From NCBI GenBank assembly GCA_018716975.1, contig DVJE01000002.1, positions 1-64,000 on the forward strand: 64,000 bases of DNA, read 5' to 3'. The position numbers were made by a program, and so were the translations under genes. Positions 53,842 to 63,056 of this stretch are shown here, one piece after another. Under the pieces are notes generated by a model. The model was not told the DNA's origin. It made no database searches and saw only the letters and a program-made list of their open reading frames with translations. The stretch's first letter is position 1. Each line of letters begins with the position of its first letter. The DNA comes from Candidatus Gallacutalibacter stercoravium. GTDB taxonomy: Bacteria > Bacillota > Clostridia > Oscillospirales > Acutalibacteraceae.

Positions 53842-55749
53842 ATGGAGTATTATGCGGGGGAATATGATGTTGCGGTGATAGGGGCCGGTCACGCGGGGAT
53901 AGAAGCCGCATTGGCGGCTGCAAGGCTGGGCTGCCGTACCGCTGTGTTTACCATTAATATGGACGCGGTGGGCAATTGCCCTTGCAATCCCTCTATTGGC
54001 GGAACGGCCAAGGGCCATTTGGTGTGTGAGATAGATGCGCTGGGCGGAGAGATGGGCCGCACAGCCGACGAATGTATGTTGCAGATGCGTATGCTCAACC
54101 GGGGGAAAGGCCCGGCGGTGCATTCCCTGCGGGCCCAAATTGACCGGCGGCAGTACAGCATGGTGATGAAGCATAAACTGGAATTACAGCCGGGGCTGGA
54201 TTTGCGGCAGGCTGAAATTGTGCAGCTGCGCCGCGCCCAAGGGGAATACCCATGGCAGTTGGTTACCCGTATGGAAGGGGTATTTTCGGCCAAAACGGTG
54301 ATATTGGCCACCGGAACCTATTTGGGCGGGCGCATTTATGTGGGGGATGTGTCTTATGAAAGCGGGCCGGACGGCATTTTTCCGGCGGCGTTTTTGGGTC
54401 AGTCGTTAAAGGAGCTGGGTTTACGGCTGCGGCGTTTTAAAACAGGCACGCCGGCGCGGGTGCTGCGCTCCTCTATCCATCTGGAAAATTTGGAGCCCCA
54501 GCCCGGCGATACGCCCATCATCCCCTTTTCGGCCGATACCGACGCCGCTGCTTTGAACAACCGCTTGCAACAGGCGGATTGTTATATTTCTTGGACCAAT
54601 GACGAAACCAAACGCATTATTTTAGAAAACATTCATCGTTCCCCCTTGTACGGCGGAAAAATCGAAGGAATCGGGCCGCGCTATTGCCCCAGCATTGAAG
54701 ATAAAATTATGCGGTTCCCCGATAAACAGCGGCACCAGCTGTTTGTGGAGCCCTGTGGCCGAGATACAGAAGAAATGTATTTGCAGGGAATGTCTTCCTC
54801 TTTGCCGGAGGATGTGCAGTTGGCTTTTTATCACACCATACCCGGTTTGGAGGATGCGTTGATCATGCGCCCGGCCTATGCCATTGAGTATGACTGTGTG
54901 GATCCGCTGCAAATGGATGCTTCACTGGAATTTATGGACTTCCCCGGCCTGTATGGCGCTGGGCAGTTTAATGGCAGCTCAGGCTATGAAGAAGCGGCGG
55001 CTCAAGGTCTGGTGGCAGGCATTAACGCCGCCCGGCGGGTGCAGGGCAAGCCGCCAGTGTTATTGGATAGGGCGAGCTCCTACATCGGCACATTGATAGA
55101 CGATTTGGTGACCAAAGGGGTCAGCGATCCTTATCGAATGATGACCTCTCGTTCAGAATACCGTTTGGTGTTGCGCCAAGATAATGCCGCTGAACGGTTA
55201 ACCCCTTTGGGCAGGGAAATCGGCCTTATCAGCCAGGAGCGCTGGCAACGGTTCTGCGCCCGGCAAGAACAGAAAAAAGCGGAGCTGGAGCGCATTAAAC
55301 GAGTGGTTATCGCCCCAAGTGAGGCGCTAAACCGGATGTTGGTTTCACGTGAAACATCCCCGGTGGAAACAGGGGTGCGTTTATACGATTTACTGCGCAG
55401 GCCGCAGCTGGGTTATGCCGATTTAGCTGATTTTGATCCGGAAAGGCCTGATTTAGACGCCGCATTGCTGGAACAGGTAGAAATTGAACTTAAATATGAA
55501 GGATATATCACCCGCCAGCAGCGTCAAATTGCCCAGATGCGGCGTATGGAGCAAAAAAAACTGCCAGCTTTGGATTATACCACGATATCGGGGCTGCGGC
55601 TGGAGGCGCAAGAGAAGCTCAATCGGGTGCGCCCGGCCAATATTGGGCAGGCCAGTAGGATTTCTGGCGTAAGTCCGGCGGATATCTCGGTGCTGCTCAT
55701 TTATTTGCATGCACACAGCGGAGCGGATGCCCCACAAGAAGAAGGGTAA
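53842..55749 (+). CDS. mnmG: tRNA modification enzyme MnmG (GidA)
   Basis: The 635-residue FAD protein begins with the dinucleotide fold DVAVIGAGHAGIEAALAAARLG (in parts) and has CNPSIGGTAKGHLV, the family signature. GQFNGSSGYEEAAAQGLVAG marks the FAD-binding end. The C-terminal helical domain contacts MnmE and tRNA. A near-perfect parS site (55341-55356) lies within the reading frame. GGAAGGAT precedes the ATG. Confidence 0.96.
   Translation: MEYYAGEYDVAVIGAGHAGIEAALAAARLGCRTAVFTINMDAVGNCPCNPSIGGTAKGHLVCEIDALGGEMGRTADECMLQMRMLNRGKGPAVHSLRAQIDRRQYSMVMKHKLELQPGLDLRQAEIVQLRRAQGEYPWQLVTRMEGVFSAKTVILATGTYLGGRIYVGDVSYESGPDGIFPAAFLGQSLKELGLRLRRFKTGTPARVLRSSIHLENLEPQPGDTPIIPFSADTDAAALNNRLQQADCYISWTNDETKRIILENIHRSPLYGGKIEGIGPRYCPSIEDKIMRFPDKQRHQLFVEPCGRDTEEMYLQGMSSSLPEDVQLAFYHTIPGLEDALIMRPAYAIEYDCVDPLQMDASLEFMDFPGLYGAGQFNGSSGYEEAAAQGLVAGINAARRVQGKPPVLLDRASSYIGTLIDDLVTKGVSDPYRMMTSRSEYRLVLRQDNAAERLTPLGREIGLISQERWQRFCARQEQKKAELERIKRVVIAPSEALNRMLVSRETSPVETGVRLYDLLRRPQLGYADLADFDPERPDLDAALLEQVEIELKYEGYITRQQRQIAQMRRMEQKKLPALDYTTISGLRLEAQEKLNRVRPANIGQASRISGVSPADISVLLIYLHAHSGADAPQEEG
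55341..55356. other. parS-like site inside mnmG
   Basis: GGTTTCACGTGAAACA differs from parS (TGTTTCACGTGAAACA) only in its first base. The core GTTTCACGTGAAAC is a perfect 14-bp palindrome. It should be bound by the ParB encoded at 61916-62815. Confidence 0.85.
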
Positions 55750-55826
55750 AGCGAAAAGAGAGAAAAAGTTGGCATATTGCTATATGGCATAAATGATAAA
55801 AAGACAAAAAGACGGGAGGGTTGGCT

Positions 55827-56723
55827 GTGCCGGAGGTAGAAGGGGCAAAAAATGCCAAAAAGAAAAAGCCCGCAAGGGCGCCCGATACGCAGGAGCGCCG
55901 GGAAAAAGAGCGTTTGCAAAAGGCTCAAAAGGCTCAAAAGACGCAAAAGATGCAAAAGCCGGAACAAGAAGAACCTGTGATGGATCAGCCCGGGCTGACG
56001 GCGGAACAGATGGAGCAGTTGCGCCGTGTTGCCGGCGAACTGGGTGTTTTGCTGGATACGCAGGCGTTGGAGCGCTTTTCACTTTATTGCGCCATGTTGT
56101 TAAGTTGGAACCAAAAAATAAACCTTACCGCTGTGCGCACGCCAGAAGGGGTATTGACCCGCCATTTTGAAGACAGCCTCACTTTGTTAAAGGCTTGTGG
56201 GCAAGCCTTCCCTCTGGGCAAAGAAACAAAGATAATAGACGTGGGCACCGGTGCGGGGTTTCCCGGCGTGCCGTTGGCGATTGCGCGCCCGGATGTCTCT
56301 TTAACCTTATTGGATAGTTTACAAAAACGTTTGACTTTTTTGCAAGCCCTGCTGCAACGGTTGCAACTGCACGCGCAGCTGTTGCATTTGCGGGCAGAGG
56401 AGGGCGGTCTTCTGCCCCAACTGAGGGAATCGTTTGATATTGCGGTTTCGCGGGCTGTGGCCCCGCTAAATCTGCTGGCGGAATACTGCCTGCCCTATGT
56501 GCAAGTAGGGGGACTGTTGGTTGCTATGAAAGGGCCAGATGTGGCCCAAGAATGCGACGAAGCGCAAGAGGCGTTTCGAGTGTTGGGCGGAGAGTTGGAG
56601 CAGGTTGTCCCCTTAACCTTATCTGATGGCAGCGGCAGAAGCTTGGTTCTAATTCGCAAAAAAGCTGCAACACCCAAGGGCTACCCCCGCCACGGCTCTA
56701 AAATCGCCAAACGTCCGTTATAA
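55827..56723 (+). CDS. rsmG: 16S rRNA (guanine527-N7)-methyltransferase RsmG, N-terminally extended
   Basis: GGGAGGG 6 nt upstream favours a GTG start at 55827 (298 residues); a TTG at 55821 is possible. The methyltransferase part begins near residue 55 and has the SAM motif IDVGTGAGFPGVPLAIARPD and SRAVAPLNLLAEYCLPYV. The first 50 residues form a Lys/Ala/Gln extension with KAQKAQKTQKMQK. If the family's normal length (about 240) is right, the internal ATG at 55980 would restore it, but no ribosome binding site is there. It is the last gene of the unit and a terminator follows. Confidence 0.92.
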   Translation: MPEVEGAKNAKKKKPARAPDTQERREKERLQKAQKAQKTQKMQKPEQEEPVMDQPGLTAEQMEQLRRVAGELGVLLDTQALERFSLYCAMLLSWNQKINLTAVRTPEGVLTRHFEDSLTLLKACGQAFPLGKETKIIDVGTGAGFPGVPLAIARPDVSLTLLDSLQKRLTFLQALLQRLQLHAQLLHLRAEEGGLLPQLRESFDIAVSRAVAPLNLLAEYCLPYVQVGGLLVAMKGPDVAQECDEAQEAFRVLGGELEQVVPLTLSDGSGRSLVLIRKKAATPKGYPRHGSKIAKRPL

Positions 56724-56747
56724 ACGGTTTGAATCATCTGCTATTTC

Positions 56748-56779
56748 GCTCTCCCTTTTCAAAAAGGGAGAGCTTTTTT
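56748..56779 (+). terminator. Terminator after rsmG
   Basis: Arms GCTCTCCCTTTT and AAAAAGGGAGAGC with a minimal loop, followed by TTTTTTAA. Confidence 0.92.
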
Positions 56780-56910
56780 AATCGGAATCTTACAAAAAAC
56801 ATCCTTAATTTTAAAATATTAGCTCTATGATAGAATATAAAACCTTTCTTTGCCTCAAAATCTAATAGGGGGCAAATTCCTTCCTAAATCCCTATTGTTT
56901 TGGAGAGAAT

Positions 56911-57930
56911 ATGATGAAACAGACGAGCAGTATGATGGATGTTTTATATGCGGCCAACGATGCCTACGTGCCTCATCTGGCAGCTTCGGTTTGTTCTTTT
57001 TGCGAAAACAATCAACAGGAGCAAGCCATTCGATTCCACATCCTTTCACTGGGTATCAATCAGGATAACAGAAACCGGCTCACACAGATGCTGCAACGCT
57101 ACCGCCGGCAGGTATGCTTCTATGAATTAGGGAATGTTTTAGAAAGAATTCGTTTTTCAGTAGACACCCGGGGGTTTGACGAAAGCGTGCTGGCACGCTT
57201 GTTTGTGGGCAGCGTGTTGCCAAAAGAGGTGCAACGCGTTTTGTATTTGGATTGCGACACCATTGTAACCGATTCTCTGCATGAGCTTTTTCAAACCGAT
57301 TTGGGCGATTGCTTATTGGGCGCCGTGGGGGAGCCTACTGTAACAAAATCGCGCAGGGCGTTGCTGGGAATGGATAGCAAGACGGTTTATGTCAATTCCG
57401 GCGTGCTTTTGTTCAATCTTGCCCTGTGGCGCGAAAAGAATGCAGAGAAAACAGTGTTGGATTTTTATTGTTCTAAAGGTGGAAATTTAACAGCACCGGA
57501 TCAGGATGCGATAAACGGCGCATTGGCCGGCAAGATAAAAGAACTCTCCCCCCGCTATAACTATGGAACCATTGAAATTTATTACCCCTATCGCACGTTG
57601 AAAAAAATTTCATATCCGGTTCCTTTTGTTTCGCAAGAATGCTATAACGCCGCAAAAAGTAGGCCGGCGATTATCCACTACCTTGGGGAGGAACGCCCCT
57701 GGCGAGAGGGTACCACGCATCCTTTTACAGAAGAATACGAAAAATATCTGGCGATGACGCCATGGAGGGGTACGCCGAAAGAAAAAGGTTGGAAAAGCTA
57801 TTTTGTCTGTTTTCGTATTTTTAACGCGGTAACCCGGCCGGTACCGTATTTGAGGTATAAAATGATCGATATGCTGATTCCGGCCTTCATGCGCTACCGG
57901 GCAAAGCATAGGGAAAAAGTTGTGAAATAA
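56911..57930 (+). CDS. Family 8 glycosyltransferase
   Basis: The 339-residue protein has the GT8 start MDVLYAANDAYVPHLAASV and the metal-binding DxD in RVLYLDCDTIVTDS (about 110). YVNSGVLLFNLALWR and TAPDQDAINGAL are typical of the LgtC/GspA group, and a His in AIIHYLGEERPW lies near the C-terminus. Such enzymes transfer glucose or galactose from UDP-sugars, retaining the linkage. GGAGAG precedes the ATG; the first Met may be residue 1 or 2. It stands alone with its own terminator. Confidence 0.9.
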   Translation: MMKQTSSMMDVLYAANDAYVPHLAASVCSFCENNQQEQAIRFHILSLGINQDNRNRLTQMLQRYRRQVCFYELGNVLERIRFSVDTRGFDESVLARLFVGSVLPKEVQRVLYLDCDTIVTDSLHELFQTDLGDCLLGAVGEPTVTKSRRALLGMDSKTVYVNSGVLLFNLALWREKNAEKTVLDFYCSKGGNLTAPDQDAINGALAGKIKELSPRYNYGTIEIYYPYRTLKKISYPVPFVSQECYNAAKSRPAIIHYLGEERPWREGTTHPFTEEYEKYLAMTPWRGTPKEKGWKSYFVCFRIFNAVTRPVPYLRYKMIDMLIPAFMRYRAKHREKVVK

Positions 57931-58003
57931 AGCGCCGCCAAATAACTGAAATACATGAGGTATCTCAGTAAATATATCATGATACGGTATTTCTATTTTG
58001 GGT

Positions 58004-58034
58004 AAAGGCAAGGGGAACACCCTTGCCTTTTTTG
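58004..58034 (+). terminator. Terminator of the GT8 gene
   Basis: Arms AAAGGCAAGGG and CCCTTGCCTTT around GAACA, followed by a T run. Confidence 0.9.
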
Positions 58035-58306
58035 CTGAAAGGTTTGCCACTGGATGCCGGAATACAGCAAAATTAGCCCCGTACCGCCGCAAAACAACAA
58101 AATAATGGTAAGAGGATCACACCGGTTGCGACAGAAGCCGCGCCGGTTTTTGTGTTATTTTATAAATGGACAAGACGTTTGGTCCATCTGGGGTTTTGTG
58201 TTATGCGTGTTGCCGTTATAAGGGAGGCTGGGCCTTATGATTCGTGTGGCTGGGTTAGAGAAAGTATAAGAAAAAATGAAGCGCTGCGAAAAAGGAGGCG
58301 GGTGCA

Positions 58307-59278
58307 ATGCGATTTCTTGCAAAAAGCGATCAGAAGGTGAGGCAAATCCCGATTGAACATATTTTTCCCGGAAAAACACAGCCGCGAGGTACCTTTGATC
58401 AAGCGGAGTTGGAAGAATTGGCCCAAAGTATACGCGCCAACGGCGTTTTGCAGCCGTTAACAGTGCGGCGGGCGGGCAGCGCTGATTATGAATTGGTGGC
58501 CGGGGAACGCCGGCTGCGGGCTTCGGTGTTGGCCGGACTCAGCCACGTGCCGTGCTTGGTCATTTCCTGCGACGATCAGCAGGCTGCTGTATACTCTCTG
58601 CTGGAGAATTTGCAAAGGGTCGATCTGGATCCCTTTGAAGAAGCAGAGGGTATCAGCCGGTTGATAGACGAATGGGGGGTAACGCAAGAGGAAGCGGCCC
58701 GCCGCTTGGGGAAACGCCAGTCTACCATAGCCAATAAGCTGCGCCTATTGCGCCTATCCGAAGCACAACGGCGCGCAATTATACAGGCAGGGCTCAGCGA
58801 GCGCCATGCCAGGGCTTTGTTGCGTTTGCAGGATGATAAGGTGCGTGCGGCGGCCCTGGATCAAGTGATACAAAACAATTTGAACGTAAAGCAAACGGAC
58901 GAACTGGTAGAACGGGTGCTGCAAAGCGTGCCGGAGGGCGCTGCTCGTGGAGAGGGTGGGGATAAGCACCGCCGGACAGTCGTGATTAAAGATGTGCGTA
59001 TTTTTATGAATACCATAGATCGTGCGGTGGAAACCATGCGTTCCTCCGGAATACCGGCTGTCGCTTCCCGGCAGGAAACCCCAGATTATATTGAATGCGT
59101 GGTGCGCATTCCAAAGTCGGCCGCTTTGTCCACCGCGAAACCCGCAAAGCAGCTGACTAAACAGCTGACTAAAGAGCCGACCAAACGGCCGGATAAAAGT
59201 CCGACGCGAGGGCACAGCACAGCTACCCATGCAAAAGGGAATGCCAACAACCCTTTTTCGAAAGCAGCCGGGGGGTGA
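58307..59278 (+). CDS. noc: Noc-like ParB-family protein
   Basis: The 323-residue protein has a ParB N-terminal CTPase domain with QPRGTFDQAELEELAQSIRANG and the GERRLRA motif, then a helix-turn-helix (WGVTQEEAARRLGKRQSTIANKLRLL, in parts). The C-terminal dimerisation domain ends near residue 270. The tail holds KQLTKQLTKEPTKRPDK, a short Thr/Lys repeat. Its place downstream of rsmG and upstream of parA-parB is that of Noc, which blocks division over the nucleoid. AAAGGAGG precedes the ATG. Confidence 0.88.
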   Translation: MRFLAKSDQKVRQIPIEHIFPGKTQPRGTFDQAELEELAQSIRANGVLQPLTVRRAGSADYELVAGERRLRASVLAGLSHVPCLVISCDDQQAAVYSLLENLQRVDLDPFEEAEGISRLIDEWGVTQEEAARRLGKRQSTIANKLRLLRLSEAQRRAIIQAGLSERHARALLRLQDDKVRAAALDQVIQNNLNVKQTDELVERVLQSVPEGAARGEGGDKHRRTVVIKDVRIFMNTIDRAVETMRSSGIPAVASRQETPDYIECVVRIPKSAALSTAKPAKQLTKQLTKEPTKRPDKSPTRGHSTATHAKGNANNPFSKAAGG

Positions 59279-59509
59279 CTCCGGGGGCAAGCTGCAACAA
59301 ATGCAAAAGTTGGTAGGAATAACGCTTTTTAAGGCAAGGCGGTTTCCTAAAAAACCACAAGAGGCTGCGTTACCCGGCCTATCGTACCGGCAATTTTTCT
59401 CTTGTGAAATAAGCGTAGACAGCACAGGTTATTTTAAATAAAAGGGCTTGCAAACAAACGGTATCGGCTGTATCATCTGACAGCTAAGGCTGGGTTAGCA
59501 GCGGCTTTG

Positions 59510-59563
59510 AGCGCAAGGAACCGACATGATGTTATCATGCCGGTTCCTTGCGCTGTTTTGTTT
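59510..59563 (+). terminator. Terminator of noc
   Basis: Arms GCGCAAGGAACCG and CGGTTCCTTGCGC enclose an inner ATGAT/ATCAT stem, and TGTTTTGTTTT follows. Confidence 0.9.
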
Positions 59564-59735
59564 TAATTGGGCGAGGTTATATCGCTGTTATATTATAAAT
59601 TTCTCTTTTCACCATATATCAAGAGCAGACCAATGTGGATGGATGATAGAAATATATGTTGGACAAAGCGGGCCTTTTGCTAGGGAAGGCATTATAGAAA
59701 AGCATTGGCTTTAAATTGCCGTAGACCAATTCGTA
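59564..59735. other. Remaining gap between noc and the next gene
   Basis: No gene, repeat or RNA is recognised between the noc terminator and the terminator of the opposite gene. One 62-codon frame at 59526-59714 has no ribosome binding site. Confidence 0.5.
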
Positions 59736-59739
59736 AAAT

Positions 59740-59785
59740 AAAAAGGCTCTATTGAGAATAGTGGTTCATTCACAACAGAGCCTTG
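59740..59785 (-). terminator. Terminator of the alpha/alpha-toroid gene
   Basis: On the minus strand AAGGCTCT and AGAGCCTT pair across a 26-nt loop and are followed by TTTTATTTTA, about 85 nt after the stop codon. Confidence 0.7.
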
Positions 59786-59868
59786 GTCGCTTTTAATTTT
59801 ATTGAAATTACATGAGCGATAAAATAGATTTTGCGTAATACGACAACTGGTAGATCAATGTTTTGCGG

Positions 59869-60798
59869 CTATATTTTGCGCCAATCGGGGTCTACCCCTT
59901 TTAAATACAGAAGATTTTTTATAATTATGTGCGATTTCCACCAATTTTTGCTGACGGCCCATTGTTCGGGATAGCTCTCCCAACACCAAGGAACTACCCA
60001 AGATCCGTCTTGCTGTTGGGTGCTTTTGATAAAAGAGCACTCGTAATCGGCCATTATGCGGTTATCTTGGTAAAGGGGGTCGCTTTTTGTACAAAAATAT
60101 TGAGAGGGCCGGCAGGCATAACCAGCCTCCCATTGGGCGGTATCTTGCGTAATGCTGGCGCTCACTTTTTGACGTAGGGCAGAGATAAAGCCGGGGAACT
60201 CATTTTCTACCGAAAGACCGGTTCTTTCATAGTATTGTGCCAACCGAATATAGCATAGTATTGTGTGCATATCTTGCCCGTTGCTATTGAGAAATGCGTT
60301 GACAGCTTCACTTATTATCCGGCAAGCTAAAATCTGGGTGCCTCCGCCTTGAACCGCGAAATAGAAGAGAAAACCAGCTAGGCACGCCGTGGGATTATAA
60401 TTGTATTCGTTGTCTTCCTTGCGGTTCATGTGCCACCAAGAAGCGTGCGGGTAGCGGTTGTTGCTTTCTATGGTGTTAAACCAAACATGGCTATCGAATT
60501 GCCGCGTGCTTTCTAGGTAATGTACAATGCCGTCTATAATAGGGTGATCGCGGTCGTCAAAATCGATTTCCTTTAGAACTTCCGTTGCGGCCCAAGTTTG
60601 AATCGGCGAGGAGAGTGGATTCCAAGAGTCCGCCTCTAAAGCGTGACCAAAGCCGCCGTCAATGTTTTGATAGCACATCAGAGTTTGAACTACTTCCTCT
60701 TTGCTGCCATTTTCAAAATGATACCGCCATCTAGCCAGATCTAAAGGCCGGGCATTGCGGTAAATAAAGGTTTTTGCCTTTTGAAGAACGGTTTGCAT
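59869..60798 (-). CDS. Alpha/alpha-toroid protein (prenyltransferase/squalene-cyclase-like)
   Basis: From the ATG at 60798 (GGGG 11 nt upstream; a GTG four codons earlier is possible) the product is 309 residues. Two segments resemble the QW-type repeats of terpenoid cyclases and protein prenyltransferases: CYQNIDGGFGHALE (about 42-55) and STQQQDGSWVVPW (about 263-276). The rest is helical and Trp-rich. Similar stand-alone proteins in Firmicutes are of unknown function; no terpenoid gene is nearby. It faces noc and is transcribed away from parA. Confidence 0.65.
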   Translation of the reverse strand: MQTVLQKAKTFIYRNARPLDLARWRYHFENGSKEEVVQTLMCYQNIDGGFGHALEADSWNPLSSPIQTWAATEVLKEIDFDDRDHPIIDGIVHYLESTRQFDSHVWFNTIESNNRYPHASWWHMNRKEDNEYNYNPTACLAGFLFYFAVQGGGTQILACRIISEAVNAFLNSNGQDMHTILCYIRLAQYYERTGLSVENEFPGFISALRQKVSASITQDTAQWEAGYACRPSQYFCTKSDPLYQDNRIMADYECSFIKSTQQQDGSWVVPWCWESYPEQWAVSKNWWKSHIIIKNLLYLKGVDPDWRKI

Positions 60799-61015
60799 AC
60801 TGTTTATCACCCCATACTTTTTGATAATAAAAATAAATCAACACGCAACAGTTTCGCCGCAATATTGAGCGATTGGTAGCAATTTGGTTCGTTTATAGGA
60901 ACATTGTAGCATCTTGCGTGTAAAAAGTAAACAGATTAATACATGAAGGCGTCAAAATAATGCTTTGTAATGGTTTATATAATTGCATATAAGAAATAAA
61001 ATTATTCTTCTTTCA

Positions 61016-61031
61016 TGTTTCACGTGAAACA
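61016..61031. other. parS site upstream of parA
   Basis: TGTTTCACGTGAAACA is a perfect 16-bp parS palindrome, about 100 nt ahead of parA. ParB should load here and spread along DNA. Confidence 0.95.
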
Positions 61032-61043
61032 TTAAAGGATGCC

Positions 61044-61072
61044 TTTTCTTTTTTGGGGCCGTATGCTATAAT
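61044..61072 (+). promoter_or_regulatory. Promoter of parA-parB
   Basis: TTTTCT (61044-61049), 17 nt and TATAAT (61067-61072) with an extended TG at 61064-61065. It lies 13 nt downstream of parS, so ParB loading could affect it. Confidence 0.7.
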
Positions 61073-61118
61073 AACAAACGGTAAAAAGCAAATTGGCTGT
61101 GCAGAAAGGAGTTGCCGG

Positions 61119-61883
61119 ATGGGAAAGATTATTGCCATAGCAAATCAAAAGGGCGGTGTAGGAAAGACAACTACCACTGTTAATCTTTCGGCAGCCCTGG
61201 GCGCCAAAGGGAAAAAGGCGCTGTTGGTGGATGTGGATCCCCAGGGGAATGCAACCAGTGGCCTGGGCGTGGATAGGCGGGCGGTAAAAAGCTCGGTTTA
61301 CGATATGTTGATTGGCCAGGCATCGGCAACCGATATTTTAATTCACACCGAATTTGAAAATTTGGATTTATTGCCTTCCAATATGGATTTGGCGGCCGCA
61401 GAGCTAGAATTAGTGGATTTTGAACACAGAGAGGCCCGATTAAAAGCAGCGCTCATGCCGTTGCGGGGCCAATATGACTTTGTTCTAATTGATTGCCCTC
61501 CTTCACTGGGGTTGATCACCACCAATGCTTTGTGCACCAGCGACAGTTTATTGGTGCCTATTCAGTGTGAATACTACGCGTTAGAAGGGTTGTCTCAGCT
61601 GATGAATTCGGTGCGCCGGGTAAAGCGACAATACAACGATAGGTTAGAGGTAGAAGGCGTATTGCTCACCATGTACGATGGGCGCCTGAATTTAACCCAG
61701 CAGGTGGTAGAAGAGGTAAAACGATTTTTTCCCCGCAAAGTGTTTCGAACAGTTATACCCCGCGGTGTGCGTTTGTCAGAGGCGCCCAGCTTTGGAAAAC
61801 CGATTTTGTACTTTGATCGCTCTTGCAAAGGCAGCATAGCATATAACGATTTGGCGGCGGAAGTGATTGGAGCAAACCGGTAA
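61119..61883 (+). CDS. parA: Chromosome-partitioning ATPase ParA/Soj
   Basis: AGAAAGGAG places the start at 61119 (254 residues). MGKIIAIANQKGGVGKTTTT contains the deviant Walker A with the signature Lys, and DYVLIDCPP-like DFVLIDCPPSLG is Walker B. It acts with ParB and parS in chromosome segregation and can control DnaA. parB follows after 32 nt. Confidence 0.96.
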   Translation: MGKIIAIANQKGGVGKTTTTVNLSAALGAKGKKALLVDVDPQGNATSGLGVDRRAVKSSVYDMLIGQASATDILIHTEFENLDLLPSNMDLAAAELELVDFEHREARLKAALMPLRGQYDFVLIDCPPSLGLITTNALCTSDSLLVPIQCEYYALEGLSQLMNSVRRVKRQYNDRLEVEGVLLTMYDGRLNLTQQVVEEVKRFFPRKVFRTVIPRGVRLSEAPSFGKPILYFDRSCKGSIAYNDLAAEVIGANR

Positions 61884-61915
61884 ACAGACGAACCCAAGAT
61901 AAGGAGGAAATGCTT

Positions 61916-62815
61916 ATGGCAGCAAAAAAGGGCGGCCTGGGCAAGGGCCTGGATGCTATTTTTATAGAAAACGCCAGCGAAAACAGCAATAATACGGTAA
62001 CGTTAAAGGTTTCAGAGCTGGAACCCAACAGGGCGCAACCCCGGCAGGATTTTGATGAGGAATCTATGGCGGAGCTGGCTGATTCCATATCGCAACATGG
62101 CGTATTGCAGCCGTTGCTGGTGCGTCCTTTGGCTGGGGGAGGTTATCAGATTGTAGCCGGGGAGCGTCGTTGGCGCGCTTGCCGCATGGCGGGTGTTAAC
62201 GAAGTGCCGGTGGTGATTCGCGATTTAAGCGATGGCGAAGTCATGGAAATGGCGCTGATTGAAAATTTGCAGCGCGAAGATCTTACCCCGGTGGAAGAAG
62301 CGCAAGGTTACCGGGCTTTAATGGATGAATATCATTTTACGCAAGAAGAGGTATCTCGCACGGTGGGAAAATCCCGTCCTGCCGTTGCCAACGCTTTGCG
62401 GTTGCTTTCTCTGCCTCAAGAGATACAGGATTTGGTAGGGGAGGGCAAACTTAGCGCAGGGCATGCCCGCACGTTACTTGCCTTTTCCACCCCAGAAGAA
62501 ATGATACAGATGGCCCACTTAACGGTAAAAGAGGAGCTAACAGTTCGTCAGCTGGAAAAGCTGGCGCAGAAGAAAGAAGAAGATCAAAAAGAGAAAAAGG
62601 CGCCTGCCAAAAGGCGCAGCGTTTTTTACGAGGAAGTAGAATTGGCTTTACACGAACACCTGGGCCGAAAAGTTCGCATTTCGAGCAAAAGCAAGAACAA
62701 GGGCATGTTAGAGATAGAGTTTTATAGCGAAGAAGACCTGGCGCAGCTGGCGCGTTTGCTCGGCGGCCCTGATGACGGCTTTGCCGAGGAATATCAACCA
62801 GATTTAGCCAAGTAA
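61916..62815 (+). CDS. parB: Chromosome-partitioning protein ParB/Spo0J
   Basis: AAGGAGG at 61901-61907 is 8 nt from the ATG at 61916, which is preferred over the ATG at 61910. The 299-residue protein starts AAKKGGLGKGLDAIF, as in Spo0J, and has NRAQPRQDFDEESMAELADSI, the CTP-binding GERRWRA and ALIENLQREDLTPVEEA. The helix-turn-helix (TVGKSRPAVANALRLLSLP) binds parS. It loads at parS and recruits SMC. A terminator follows. Confidence 0.96.
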   Translation: MAAKKGGLGKGLDAIFIENASENSNNTVTLKVSELEPNRAQPRQDFDEESMAELADSISQHGVLQPLLVRPLAGGGYQIVAGERRWRACRMAGVNEVPVVIRDLSDGEVMEMALIENLQREDLTPVEEAQGYRALMDEYHFTQEEVSRTVGKSRPAVANALRLLSLPQEIQDLVGEGKLSAGHARTLLAFSTPEEMIQMAHLTVKEELTVRQLEKLAQKKEEDQKEKKAPAKRRSVFYEEVELALHEHLGRKVRISSKSKNKGMLEIEFYSEEDLAQLARLLGGPDDGFAEEYQPDLAK

Positions 62816-62845
62816 GGATGTTGGGTCAAAGCAAAAAACGACGCA

Positions 62846-62886
62846 AAAAAGGAACATCTGCTATGAAAGCAGATGTTCCTTTTTTA
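62846..62886 (+). terminator. Terminator of parA-parB
   Basis: Arms AGGAACATCTGCT and AGCAGATGTTCCT around a 5-nt loop, flanked by A and T runs. Confidence 0.93.
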
Positions 62887-63056
62887 TATGCAAATGCTTA
62901 ATGCTGAGGCGTATCACAAGTTTTAGCTATCTTTATTATCTTTCTAAAAAATAACTATCATCTTCAGCTATCGTCGTCAATTGATGCGGAAAGAAAGTTC
63001 ATAGGGTTACTACCCTGTAGGTTCCTGTTGAAATAAACACAAAATTCCTCTTGCTT

